NCBI GenBank assembly: GCA_964020155.1
Contig: OZ026548.1
Coordinates: 1,769,897-1,833,896 of the forward strand
Source of the DNA: Chondrilla cf. caribensis
Taxonomy: Eukaryota; Porifera; Demospongiae; Chondrillida; Chondrillidae
DNA length: 64,000 bases
Reading direction: 5' to 3'
In this document: positions 28,706 to 39,492 of the stretch, in pieces
How positions within the stretch are numbered: position 1 is the stretch's first letter
Layout of the letters: every line of letters begins with the position of its first letter
Translations under genes and position numbers: made by a program
The notes under the pieces: model-generated
Told to the model about the DNA's origin: nothing
What the model saw: only the letters and a program-made list of their open reading frames with translations
The model's database searches: none

Positions 28706-28776
28706 TAATTCGATTTCAAAAACACGTGGGGCTGCTGTCCCCGCACTCGATTTACTTGGGCCTCTTCATTAGGTAG
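28706..28776. mobile_element. dispersed hairpin-headed repeat, copy ii (partial)
   Basis: TAATTCGATTTCAAAAACACGTGGGG with the opposite arm CCCCGCACTCGATTTACTTGGGCC. Only the head is present. Confidence 0.55.
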
Positions 28777-29070
28777 ATAAAGAACATTGGTTTCACAACA
28801 AAACCTGGAAATATTACTCACTCTGGCAACCATATTATGGAATATAAACGTGAGTACATGCATAATACATTACAGTCAACTGCACAGTACATGAGTGTGG
28901 AGGTAGGCACCTGGCTATATCTCTCCAGATGGTAGGGTCCCACAGTAAACAACAAGCACACACACAAAAGCACACCCCCACACACTCAAGCACACCCACA
29001 CCCAAGCACCCCTTACGCACAAACACTCCACACACTCAAACACCAATCCACCCAAGCACACAGCATGCAC

Positions 29071-29073
29071 ACA

Positions 29074-29126
<53 letters not shown>
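29071..29126. repeat. (CA)n microsatellite
   Basis: About 56 nt, preceded by C-rich CA derivatives from 28958. Confidence 0.85.
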
Positions 29127-29130
<4 letters not shown>

Positions 29131-29266
29131 TGGATAAGAAAAGAAGGTACATACATAAATACAGTAATTTATAATTTACTGTACAAACACAAATACAAGC
29201 ACAAGCTACAATTGTCCGGTCCAGTACAGTGCATGTAGCTGGCACCAAGTATACATATATATATAT

Positions 29267-29270
<4 letters not shown>

Positions 29271-29330
<60 letters not shown>
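29271..29330. repeat. (GT)n microsatellite beside the FAAP20-like exon
   Basis: 60 nt of perfect GT, 8 nt after the proposed donor of the 29339-29805 exon; reads (CA)n in that transcript. Confidence 0.9.
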
Positions 29331-29333
<3 letters not shown>

Positions 29334-29338
29334 AGTAC

Positions 29339-29805
29339 CCCAGACTGAATTTCATATCACAGACTGGACAGTTGTCCAACCTTGAGACCTTCTCCACTGC
29401 ATCCCCAACTTTGGATATTTCCAGTGCTGCAGATGACTCCCGCTTCTCAACCGATCTAAATTGGTGTGCTGAACTAGAAGAGGATCGAGTCTCCCGATCC
29501 CCACTATCCTCACACTGTTCGATCTCACACAGGTCGATATTCTCAATAAATGCATCAAAATCATCATTCTCATCGTCCTCAGTCAGATAAATCACAGATT
29601 GATCGGATGATTTTGCCTGTGATTCTGGCAATAAGCAAACCGGGCTAGTTCCATCATTTCTCCTCACTCTGGTGTCATCAGGTGTCCAAACAAATGGCCT
29701 GCGGGTATAGTAGGCCAGATCGGGAGCAGGAAGAGGTGGTAAAACCTCTGAATCACTAATTGTCAAGTTCTCACAATTTCCTTGCACCTGCTCGGACAGC
29801 AAATT
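29339..29805 (-). CDS. FAAP20-like exon with half a UBZ zinc finger
   Basis: FAAP20 is a small Fanconi core-complex subunit that binds FANCA and, by a UBZ4 finger, ubiquitin. This 467-nt exon (acceptor CGACAG|AATTTG, donor CTGG|GTACTG, phase 0 in, phase 2 out) encodes VLPPLPAPDL then RRPFVWTPDD, recalling human VPSLPAFP and FSWTPFPPD; an acidic stretch (TEDDENDDFDAF); and ends NCPVCDMKF, which is how a UBZ4 finger begins (human SCPMCQKEF). The His/Cys half must be in a further exon that I did not find. The resemblance is short and remembered, so the name is tentative. Its first exon might be 31059-31301. Confidence 0.4.
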
Positions 29806-30229
29806 CTGTCGGCAAATGAAAATAGAAATTAACAATTTTTCAATATAATTCACAGTTGAGTGCTAACCTAACACACAAACTTGTTCAGAATATGTATTTT
29901 ATCTAGTTTGGCAGTAGATAGTTAGCTAACTATAATGTATGTTATTGCTATTTTGATTTGTTCTATTCAAGTACATGTACTGTTTACTGTGTTGATATAT
30001 GTGTAATTATTATAACATGGTAAGTAGTCACATACATAGATAAAAGTACGTAAATTTAATAATGACCATTGTAATTAAGAATTTAAGGCAGTAAACATCA
30101 CCATTAATTGTTCACACTTTCATCTTCGCGTGAATGGATTAGTTGTGGTTAAATGGGTTGCAAGTGTACACCTTCATCCTATATTATATGTATGTATCAA
30201 GTTTTTTGGGAGGTGCTATTTCTGGATAC

Positions 30230-30340
30230 TGTAATACCTCAAATAGAGGCTGCAGCCACTAATTTTTAAGCTGGCTGCAAGTGTGGCCACTATTCGAGGG
30301 CGGCGTTTATTAATTAGGGCTCTCAAATGTAGCATTACTT
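30230..30340. mobile_element. degenerate MITE fragment
   Basis: AATACCTCAAATAGAGGC...CTATTCGAGGGCGGCG resembles facing ends of a small inverted-repeat element; the right end is unclear. Confidence 0.3.
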
Positions 30341-30676
30341 CTTGATGGGCATTCATAGTAGAATACTACATACATGACTGGATGGCGAAACATTCCACCA
30401 TGCACTCAAAGGCTACATCTCACAATAGTCAGTAATTTAACATATGTACACACTTCTCCAGAGGGCAAGGGACCCACAACTAGGCTTCCGTTCATCCAGG
30501 GCGGGTCTGGTTCCGAAACCAATCTGCAAACCGGACAATATTATAGGTACATAATATTATAGCTAACAAAAGCTACACGGTGTGGGTGTAGTAAGAACTC
30601 ATTTGTTATAACACAGCACCAGCACACAGAGCATGTATTCTCATCGTCCCATAGTAAATTATAAGAGTAACCGTGA

Positions 30677-30838
30677 TACACTGGAACCTCTCTATTAAGG
30701 ACACTTTGGGATCTTAATTTTAGTCCTTAAAACAGAGATTTCCTCAATTTAGAGGTCATTTAATACACTACAGTACTACACTGGGACACAGGATGGTGTC
30801 CTTATTGTAGAGGTTTGTAATAGAGAGGTTCCACGGTA
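30677..30838. mobile_element. 162-bp MITE with TGGAACCTCTCTATTA ends
   Basis: TACACTGGAACCTCTCTATTA at left and TAATAGAGAGGTTCCACGGTA at right; 16 bp of perfect terminal inverted repeat and TA at both borders. A related end occurs near 41512. Confidence 0.8.
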
Positions 30839-31058
30839 TTTGCACTATTCAAAATTGGAGTTTCGTTCAACGATCGAAAGACGACAAGAATAATACAAAG
30901 GATCTAGTTAGTCTCGCGTAGCCAGACCAAATTCCGACACTAGGGATTGCACAATGCACAAAAATGGGGAACTATTCACAGTACTACTTTTAACACAACC
31001 ACAGTTTTCCAGAACGTGAGGACCCCTCTACAGCTTCATAAACGTGTATATCTACGAA

Positions 31059-31301
31059 TTATACAGCGTGGGAAACGTACATTCGCTCCACTTCAGTTCT
31101 AAATGTGATCGATTCCTCTTTGACTCTCTTACTTGCAATTACATCCTCCGTAGGCCTAAATGCGTTTCTTTTCTCGCTACCAAAATATAGCTTTAGACCT
31201 GTATGTACGTTGGACTTCTTCAGCGCTAATCTCCTACCAATGCCTTTCGACATGACCTCAAGATTGACTTCGCTCGTCGGGTTAACCCCTATGCCTTCCA
31301 C
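31059..31301 (-). CDS. short ORF of unknown function, divergent from RFESD
   Basis: 80 codons starting at an ATG only 43 bp from the RFESD start codon on the other strand, so both probably share one promoter. The sequence is Lys/Arg/Glu-rich with SKGIGRRLALKK and GLKLYFGSEKRNAF. I do not recognise it. The codons look exon-like, and a good donor (GCAA|GTAAGA) lies inside, so it may be the first exon of a longer minus-strand gene, perhaps the FAAP20-like one. Confidence 0.45.
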   Translation of the reverse strand: MEGIGVNPTSEVNLEVMSKGIGRRLALKKSNVHTGLKLYFGSEKRNAFRPTEDVIASKRVKEESITFRTEVERMYVSHAV

Positions 31302-31344
31302 CTTCTAACAAGCCAGACACCGTATTTGGCGAGGGGGTGAAAAA

Positions 31345-31534
31345 ATGTCTTCCTATATATCCAGTGCAATGACACACGCCGAATTAAAAGAGAAGAAGAA
31401 GGCAATTGTTTCGGTGGGCGACCGTGTTGTCGCTCTATTTTATGTAAACCACGAAGTTTATGCAATGGATTTCTTCTGTTACCGTAAGTTCTCATCAGGA
31501 TACCAGGATATCTAAACTTCAGCATTGTACGCAT

Positions 31535-31603
<69 letters not shown>

Positions 31604-32151
31604 TGTACAGTGTTCTTATTTACCCTCAACTTCAGATGCTGGAGGTCCACTGGCATTAGGAGACATTGAGGTATGATATATGTAGCTTGTTTAGTCACTG
31701 GAACTGGATCACACCACTTGCCTCATAAAGACGTTTAGCACACATCTTCCACACGTTGTATCACCTATAGCTCAACCATAGACTCTATTTTGTCTCATTT
31801 CAGGACTTTGGTGGGAGAGCATGTGTGATTTGCCCATGGCACAAGCACAAAATCACCCTTGATACCGGAGAGAGCCTCTACACGGCCATTGATCCCGCAA
31901 ATCCAACGAAGAAGAAGGAAGGCTGTTCCAAGGGTGTTAAGCAGAGAACGCACGCGGTCAAGATCATTGATGGTGAGATCCACGTACAGTTATCGGATCT
32001 TTCAAAGGAGGTGGACTCCGATCAGTACTTCACGGACACCTTCAAGGCGATGAGAGAAGCTACATTGAAACAACCACTGCTGGTACAAAGACCTCCGGGT
32101 AAGAATGTGCCAATTCACTCCTTTAGACCTCCACCGAGGACAGGACGGTAG
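31345..32151 (+). CDS. RFESD: RFESD, Rieske Fe-S domain protein
   Basis: Soluble Rieske-type protein expected to bind a [2Fe-2S] cluster; cellular role poorly known. Exons 31345-31483, 31636-31670 and 31804-32151 sum to 522 nt (173 aa). Cluster ligands are present as C-Y-H-A-G-G-P-L (split by intron 1) and C-P-W-H-K. The order AMDFFCYHAGGPLALGDIED, then ACVICPWHKHKITLDTGES and CSKGVKQRTH follows human RFESD closely. Start chosen as the first ATG in the only ORF leading into the donor. The C-terminus extends beyond the human protein with a Pro/Arg-rich end (SFRPPPRTGR). Confidence 0.93.
31538..31600. repeat. (CA)n microsatellite in RFESD intron 1
   Basis: About 63 nt ending 35 nt before the exon 2 start; reads (CA)n in the transcript. 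Confidence 0.9.
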
Positions 32152-32208
32152 CTTACAATTACTATAGTAGACACTGTGCATATCCTTTAATTGCATTACA
32201 TGTACTTT

Positions 32209-32475
32209 GCAACATGCATGCGATTTTTCATTTGTGATAAATCCTCTCACATGTTTATTTATTCCTTATTTTACTCTTAATTTAATTAAACTAAGTTGCA
32301 ACAGGCATGTGATTTTGCACTTGTGATAAATCCTCTCGTGTTTATTTTTGTTATTTTACTCTTAATTTAATTAAACTAAGTTGCAACAGGCATGTGATTT
32401 TACACTTGTGATAAATCCTCTCGTGTTTATTTTTGTTATTTTACTCTTAATTTAATTAAACTGAGTTGCACTTTG
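32209..32475. repeat. 85-89-bp tandem repeat, three units
   Basis: Units beginning GCAACATGC / GCAACAGGCATGTGATTTT at 32209, 32298 and 32383, each ending TTAATTTAATTAAACTAAGTT. Just downstream of the RFESD stop, probably in its 3' UTR. Confidence 0.85.
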
Positions 32476-33155
32476 CAATGTATTTAACGGTATTTTACGG
32501 TAATTTTGCTTGTGGATTCAATTATGTATTGTTACCATGGTAGCATGGTGGTTCATCATAAATGTGATGATTGCATGTTGCTTTGTACATACCAGTACCA
32601 TGTGCAGTGTGCAGTGACTGTGGATAGTTGATGCATCTTTTAAGATGATTGATCCATGCTAATTAATAGGTTAAAGCTGCTTCAAATCACGTGCTCACTT
32701 GAGCACTATGGAATTTAATTGTGTGTTGGTCATGTGATATGTCACATGATTTTGGTCATGTGACATGTCATGTGATGTTCATGTGATATTCAATCGGCCT
32801 GTTGCATGTATATGGGTTAAAACTGTACTGAAATTTCCAAATGCACATGTGTAAAATGACCGTATCTACTCTGCTGATCCATGTTTTTATTACATGGTCC
32901 CATTCTGTCCCGGCATCTCAACTATGTGTGATATGATATGAACCTCATCATAGGCACATTGGTAATTGGAGCTTTGCAGCTGATGTAACAACTCTGCCTG
33001 TGTAAACAACACACCAGAATCACCACCTCCACTAAACGCCTACTGCTAACACATACCAAACTGAACTACAGTTACCAATCCAAGTTACGTACACACAGGC
33101 CGTGGACAAACTGCAAAGGTACAATTTTCAGATTATACCATTGTATTTGTGTTGG
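32476..33155. other. intergenic, promoter side of the collagen gene
   Basis: No gene. GATATGTCACATGA / GTGACATGTCATGTGA words cluster at 32720-32790. Confidence 0.5.
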
Positions 33156-34640
33156 ATGCCTACCTCCGTGAACTGTTTCATCATCATCTTTGTGGTGAGG
33201 ACATTTGTCACTGTAGCTGATGGCCAGGAGCTGACGGACAGTAGCAGACAATGTGTAGCCAACTCAGATGGAAGACTCAGCATTGACGTGGTTGGAATTC
33301 GTGGGGAGAGAGGAATCAAGGGAGTGAAAGGAGAACTCGGAGAAAAAGGCCAAAAAGGTGAAATTGGTCAGGGAGCCAGTGGACCTAGAGGTTTACCGGG
33401 CAGGATTGGGATACAAGGTGATTTGGGACCTCCTGGTCCTCCGGGACCCACAGGGTTGCAGGGGTTCAAAGGTGAGGTGGGACCTCCAGGTGAGAAGGGA
33501 AACACTGGACAAGGAGAACCAGGGCCTGAAGGTAGTAAGGGCGACAGGGGGCTGCCAGGTCCGACTGGACCACCCGGGAATTCAGGTCCAAAAGGCGAGG
33601 TTGGTGAAATGGGGGTCAGAGGACGCATCGGCAGGAACGGTCCTAAAGGACGCCCGGGTCCCCCAGGTGTTCTCACACTACCTGATGAAGACAAGGAAAC
33701 AGTCAAGAAGGAGATCACGGAGATGTTTGTATCCGAGTTCTCCTCCAAGATCGATCAATTGGAGTTGGAATTACAAGCTCTCAAAGCTGAATTACTCATT
33801 CGTGATGACATTATAGAAAAATTGGAGGAAAATGGTTTCAATAAATGTAACGGTTCTTCTCTGGTGAGGGTTGGGATTGATGTACCTGCTTCCTCATGCC
33901 AGGAGGTCTTTGAACAGGATATAACTTGTTCTGAAGGCTATTATCTCGTAGCCACTGGGCAAGGTGCAACCATCACATTCTGTCAAAAGCCTGAACTCCG
34001 CTGTGGGCTACTGGGCCACTGGGAGAGGGTAGCCTACCTCAATATGGAAGAAAGGGGTGCCAGATGTCCAAACAGTTTCAGAGAAGTAAGGGATAGAAAG
34101 GCTAACAAGAAGGCTTGTGGACGTATGGGGGACGATCTGTGTGCTTCTCTCATATTCCCAGTTGACGGAAAAGCGTACCAGCATGTGTGTAGCCAGTTCA
34201 GAGGCTACCAGTTTGGGAACACGGATGCCTTTTGGCAATCATCTTTCACCAACATTCACGGCCCCTACGTTCAGGGGGTGTCAGTCACTCAAGGCAACAA
34301 CCGAAGTCACATTTGGTCCTTGGCCGCTGGTGTGAGTGAGAACGACACCTTTTCGTGTCCTTGTAGTAGGGATAGCACAGTAGGGCTACCTTCGTACGTC
34401 GGGGAACACCATTACTGTGAATCTGGGTACATAACCAATGCACAGATGAAAGTGGCTTGGAAAGATCCCTTGTGGGACGGGCAGGGCTGCAAAGCGGGTA
34501 ATCTGTGTTGCAATAGGTTCGGCTGGTTCTACCGAGAGCTCAACAAGACTTCGGACTACATTGAAGTGAGGCTGTGTGGACCGAGTCCCATCAATTGGGC
34601 CGATGTCCTGGTTGACTACTTTGAGATATGGATTTTGTAG
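33156..34640 (+). CDS. secreted short-chain collagen with C4-type C-terminal domain
   Basis: Extracellular-matrix protein, 494 aa, single exon. Start at 33156 (MPTSVNC) opens a signal peptide with core CFIIIFVV; the frame upstream is open but has no ATG. After a short Cys-containing linker come 40 Gly-X-Y triplets in three runs (8, 15 and 17), broken by two G-Q steps. A coiled-coil stretch follows ([18 protein letters not shown]). The Cys-rich C-terminal domain has [46 protein letters not shown] and IEVRLCG, the pattern of sponge short-chain collagen C4-like proteins. Glu/Lys-rich triplets (GEKGQKGEI) suit trimer formation. Lack of introns contrasts with neighbours. Confidence 0.9.
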   Translation: MPTSVNCFIIIFVVRTFVTVADGQELTDSSRQCVANSDGRLSIDVVGIRGERGIKGVKGELGEKGQKGEIGQGASGPRGLPGRIGIQGDLGPPGPPGPTGLQGFKGEVGPPGEKGNTGQGEPGPEGSKGDRGLPGPTGPPGNSGPKGEVGEMGVRGRIGRNGPKGRPGPPGVLTLPDEDKETVKKEITEMFVSEFSSKIDQLELELQALKAELLIRDDIIEKLEENGFNKCNGSSLVRVGIDVPASSCQEVFEQDITCSEGYYLVATGQGATITFCQKPELRCGLLGHWERVAYLNMEERGARCPNSFREVRDRKANKKACGRMGDDLCASLIFPVDGKAYQHVCSQFRGYQFGNTDAFWQSSFTNIHGPYVQGVSVTQGNNRSHIWSLAAGVSENDTFSCPCSRDSTVGLPSYVGEHHYCESGYITNAQMKVAWKDPLWDGQGCKAGNLCCNRFGWFYRELNKTSDYIEVRLCGPSPINWADVLVDYFEIWIL

Positions 34641-34660
34641 AAAGGGAACACGTACATCTG

Positions 34661-34704
<44 letters not shown>

Positions 34705-35680
34705 TCTAGCTAAGCACATCATGCATCCTTAATCATTCTAGTAATAACTCTGGGAAGTCTAGTATATAATCTGAAGTAGCTGTCTTCATAGTCCTAATTG
34801 TGTGTACTTATTAATTTTAGTGAACCATACTCGTATGTCTATGCATACGCAATATAGTTCAGTAGTTTAATTTCAGTTTTAATATTATGATAATCACGTA
34901 TTGTATACTACATTATTATGATTATTAATATTAATATTACAGTATATTAAAATTTGCATAATTATACACTCAAATATTATTATAAATATTTCATATGAAG
35001 ATTTATATACAAATAATGTTATGTATCTACATACAGAATAATAATAGGTACGAATAATTTTATTATACTATACACAATTATGTACATGATTATAATAATT
35101 ATGAAGTACAATGCATGTCATGCATATGGGTGTATGTCTACATTACAGTATAACTATAGTACATAATATACAAATTAAACATTCTGTATAATTTATATAA
35201 ACTGAAAACATAATATATATGCACATGTGTAATATATACTATATTGTAGACATTCTTATTATATACATGCATACATAATACTGTATAATATACACATAAT
35301 ATTATTACTAAATTTATTAATTTATTCAATGCAATTAGGCATGTGTGCATGTGTACATATTTTTACTGTTTTTATTATAATATTATATCAAAACACTCGT
35401 GAGAGCAATTATTAATGATTACACAATGGCACACCATCAAAGACGTAATCAGCGCAAATAACGTAATATTAATGTATCATTATGAATTGCAAATATTAAA
35501 AGAAACGAAGACAAAATTAATCCATGAATACATGTACATACATACATAGCATAGAACAGGGCATGTGTGTTGTACATACTAACATAGCATGCATATATAG
35601 GTGTAAATTTTAGACTTGTAAGTGCAAGTGTTTTGGACTATGATTGGGCGTCCACTTTGTGTTCTTGACGTCAGTTGGCT
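34641..35680. other. convergent intergenic region, AT-rich
   Basis: Holds a short (CA)n right after the collagen stop (34667-34702), then very AT-rich DNA up to the TRAFD1-like stop codon. No gene seen. Confidence 0.5.
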
Positions 35681-35806
35681 TTAAGTGGATCCTCTACACT
35701 GGATCTATAGGGACACACACAGTATACCAACACAGGTGCACACACGCACGCACACACAACACACACAAACACAGACACACACACAAACACACACTACACA
35801 AACACA

Positions 35807-35849
<43 letters not shown>

Positions 35850-38800
35850 AGGCATGTGTATTATATTATGATCAAATGACAGTGTATGTAACCAGGTGCA
35901 TACATACATACATACGTATATAAACAAATCTACATACACACACTAGTGTACACATGAACACATAATATGTATGCCTGTACTAATTCCATTCACCCATGGT
36001 ACAGTACGTATAACATAAACACACGCATGCACATGTAGAAAAATGTAGAGATACACAATCCAATGCTACGTATATACCTCATGGGAATGAATTCTCTGGA
36101 AAGGGAACGACATTTTACACTTCTCGCAAGGAACAGTCGTTTCGTCACTTTCTTCTTCTGTCAAACAAACAGTACAAGTGGTGAAGTAAACTGACACACT
36201 GAGAGGTAGAGTGTGCCAGTTTACACATGAATAAACACGCCATAAACAAATATCAAACATCTCGATATACTGAAGGCACTGTAAATGCTGGTTGTTAAGT
36301 GCCAGCGCTTATAGGTGTGGCAGCAAGGAAATAGGTGCTTAATAAAGAGCATGCGCTTAACAACGGTGCCAAATATTATATCGCTGTGAGGAAAAGGCCT
36401 ATGGGGTTTCTCAAGCCCAAGAGTACGATCAATCCAGTGTAGTCCAAGGTAATCATGTCTAAAAAGTCGTCTGGACTCCCATCAATGGAGAGCAACTACT
36501 CGTTGAGAACAAGATAGGGACCGAGAATGATTTTTCCTATTGCGTTGGTACTTAATAAATGTACCAATAGTACATGCAAGATCAAAATAGGTGCTAACAA
36601 AAAATAGGCGCTTAACAACCAGCGTTCACGGTATGCGTGTACTGTAGATATTGTTTCTGCATGCTACATCAATGTATGTGATAAACCCTGCGTACAACAC
36701 CACACCTCTGTACATGCCATATGTACACGTACGTATGTACATACTAAGGCAATATATACTGCATGTACATATACATACAACTCAAAACATCTGTACAGAT
36801 GCAACTCCAAACACCTGTAGAGATACATGTACGTACATATACATACAACTCCAAACATCTGTACAGATGCATGTACATATACATACAACTCCAAACATCT
36901 GTACAGATGCATGTACATATGCACTACGTCAAACTGTATACATCTACATATGGACAACACCAAATGTGTACATAAGTATGTGCATATGTACATATGTACA
37001 AACTCCAGTACATACAGTTTTCATTATCACTATTGACAGCCCCAGAGCATTATAAATTAAGTTATAAATATACATATTGAGAAGAGGTTAAAAGAGAATA
37101 CGAATTTCTCTCCCCCTCTCAGACTTCAACCCAGATCACACTGGGGCTCTCACTCATCACAAGCCTCTGACTAAACCCGTCCACAGAGCATGGGACCACT
37201 ATACATGCAGCTGCACTTCATCATTGAAGGGGGGCATGCTTGCCCAATTGTGGAATAAATTTGGCTAGCCAGACCGCTGTCCGGCTTACGTGCCCCCCTA
37301 TGCACCTTAACCCTACCATCCACCCTATGGTAGTCTATCTTATTCCCATATATTTTACTCCATCTAGCTCTGCGGTGGGTGGGTGGGAGCAGTTTAACTT
37401 CTACAGCGATCGATCCGATTCAATCCTGCGTATCCTCCAGCTGCTGTGTTGACAAGATTGTCACTGTACCTTGACCCCACTCTAAAAGGCACCAATTTCC
37501 ACGCCCACATCCTGCTCATTGTGCCCTGATCAGGAAGCCATATACAGTTACTTCCATGCACCCACTGTATGGGCACATACTCACTCACACACACACACAC
37601 ACATATACAAGATGCACACCCACATGCACACACTGGGGACACTCATCTACATCCACTCCCACACAAGGGGGACGTCCGTTAACCTCTGCCAACAAGGTTG
37701 ACAACCATTAAATCGGTGACATGAGGATTAATGCAGATACCGAAGTGCTTATAATCAGGAGTAATTGTAATCATAATCAACACTTTACAAAAATATAGCA
37801 TTAACAAACAGAACATGCACGCATGTACAGTACATCGATGTGTGTACATACTGTACAGTACATCGATGTATGTATGTACTGTACAGTACATCGATGTGTG
37901 TACGTACTGTACAGTACATCAATGTGTGTACGTACTGTACAGTACATCAATGTGTGTACGTACTGTACAGTACATCAATGTGTGTATGTACTGTACAGTA
38001 CACAGAGAACAAGCATCTACATACTACAAACTATAACACAATACATACAGGTATACATAATATATATGTGTACATATACATATTCTGTACATAATATTAT
38101 TACAGCATGTATGTATGTACTTCCTGTACCCACCAGTGAAATCTTTGTCCCTGTCAAAAGGAGGCGAGCTGCAATGCGACGCTGGATTGTGTGGACAAGA
38201 GGCCTAGAAAGAGATGCATCGCACAGGAGGTAGGGGGACATTCGCACACACAAACATACCAAATGCATTAACACACACACACATGCTTACATATTCACAC
38301 ACACGCATGTACAAACACACACACAACACACACACACACATATTTGTACACAGGTAGAGAGTAGAAATAGGAAGCTAATTGTTAGCTTTCCACACATACA
38401 AAACATTGCATTGATTGTTGTACCCAAACACTTCAAGGAGGTACAAACCTGGTGGCTGTAGATGAGACTCTTCTTGAATTGCTGGTTACAGAATTCACAA
38501 GGTATTTGAACGTCTGCACTGCACGTCTTACTCAAGGGTTCGTTGCCTAGATACACACAATGAAGGTAATTCAGCAAGTAGCACCACAGCATGTAGTGTA
38601 CTGTACATGTACAGTGCACACAATATGTGTGTTCATAGTTTAGTAAAATTATTATTATTGTACTCCAATGCTTAGTGGTTAGAGTAACAATCCTTTTCAT
38701 TACAAAATGCATTATAGAGATAATAGTCTTCATTCCTTTATAACAGATTAAAGTCATTGCTGATTGATTAAATTGTTTCACACACACCCCCAAACATGTA

Positions 38801-38865
38801 CACACCCGCCCACGCACACACACACACACCCATCCCCACACACACATGCACACAAAATAGACACA

Positions 38866-38903
<38 letters not shown>

Positions 38904-39418
38904 TACACTAATCTGACCTTTACTGGAAGAATGCCGATTTATGACTGAACGTGGAGATTCCCCAACCACGATGACATTGCCCTCATCATAGGTATACTGT
39001 GCCTGTATGTTCCCACCATAATGCAAATATGCACAGTAATACAATTTATGATAATGTGTATACAAACTTGTATGTACAGTATATACATATGGCAATGCCT
39101 ACAACAAATCTGTACATAAGTACATGCATACATATTTTGGAGGTACAGGACACTCACACTAGTACCCTGGAGGTACAGGACACTCTCACTAGTACCCTGG
39201 AGGTACAGGTCACTTACACTAGTACCCTGGAGGTACAGGACACTCACATTAGGTTCTTCAAAGTCTCTTTGTCCAAAATCTACAAAAGGTAACAATATTA
39301 TTGTCTAAATATCAAACATACTGTTATTTAGTCGAATATGTATTGTTATGAAATACAATTTTTACACAATGTCTAGAATATTGACACCCGCACTTTATTT
39401 ACACACATGCACACATGC

Positions 39419-39492
<74 letters not shown>

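Larger units (their letters stand above)
27493..29338. other. intergenic; microsatellites and a hairpin repeat
   Basis: No gene I can support. Contains (TC)n-(CA)n at 28243-28406, a partial hairpin repeat at 28706-28776 and C-rich CA tracts at 28958-29126. A 75-codon ORF at 28427-28654 is unremarkable. Confidence 0.5.

Noticed and set aside
33102..33155. Longer N-terminus of the collagen from 33102
   Set aside because: That position is GTG; the first ATG in frame (33156) starts a good signal peptide.
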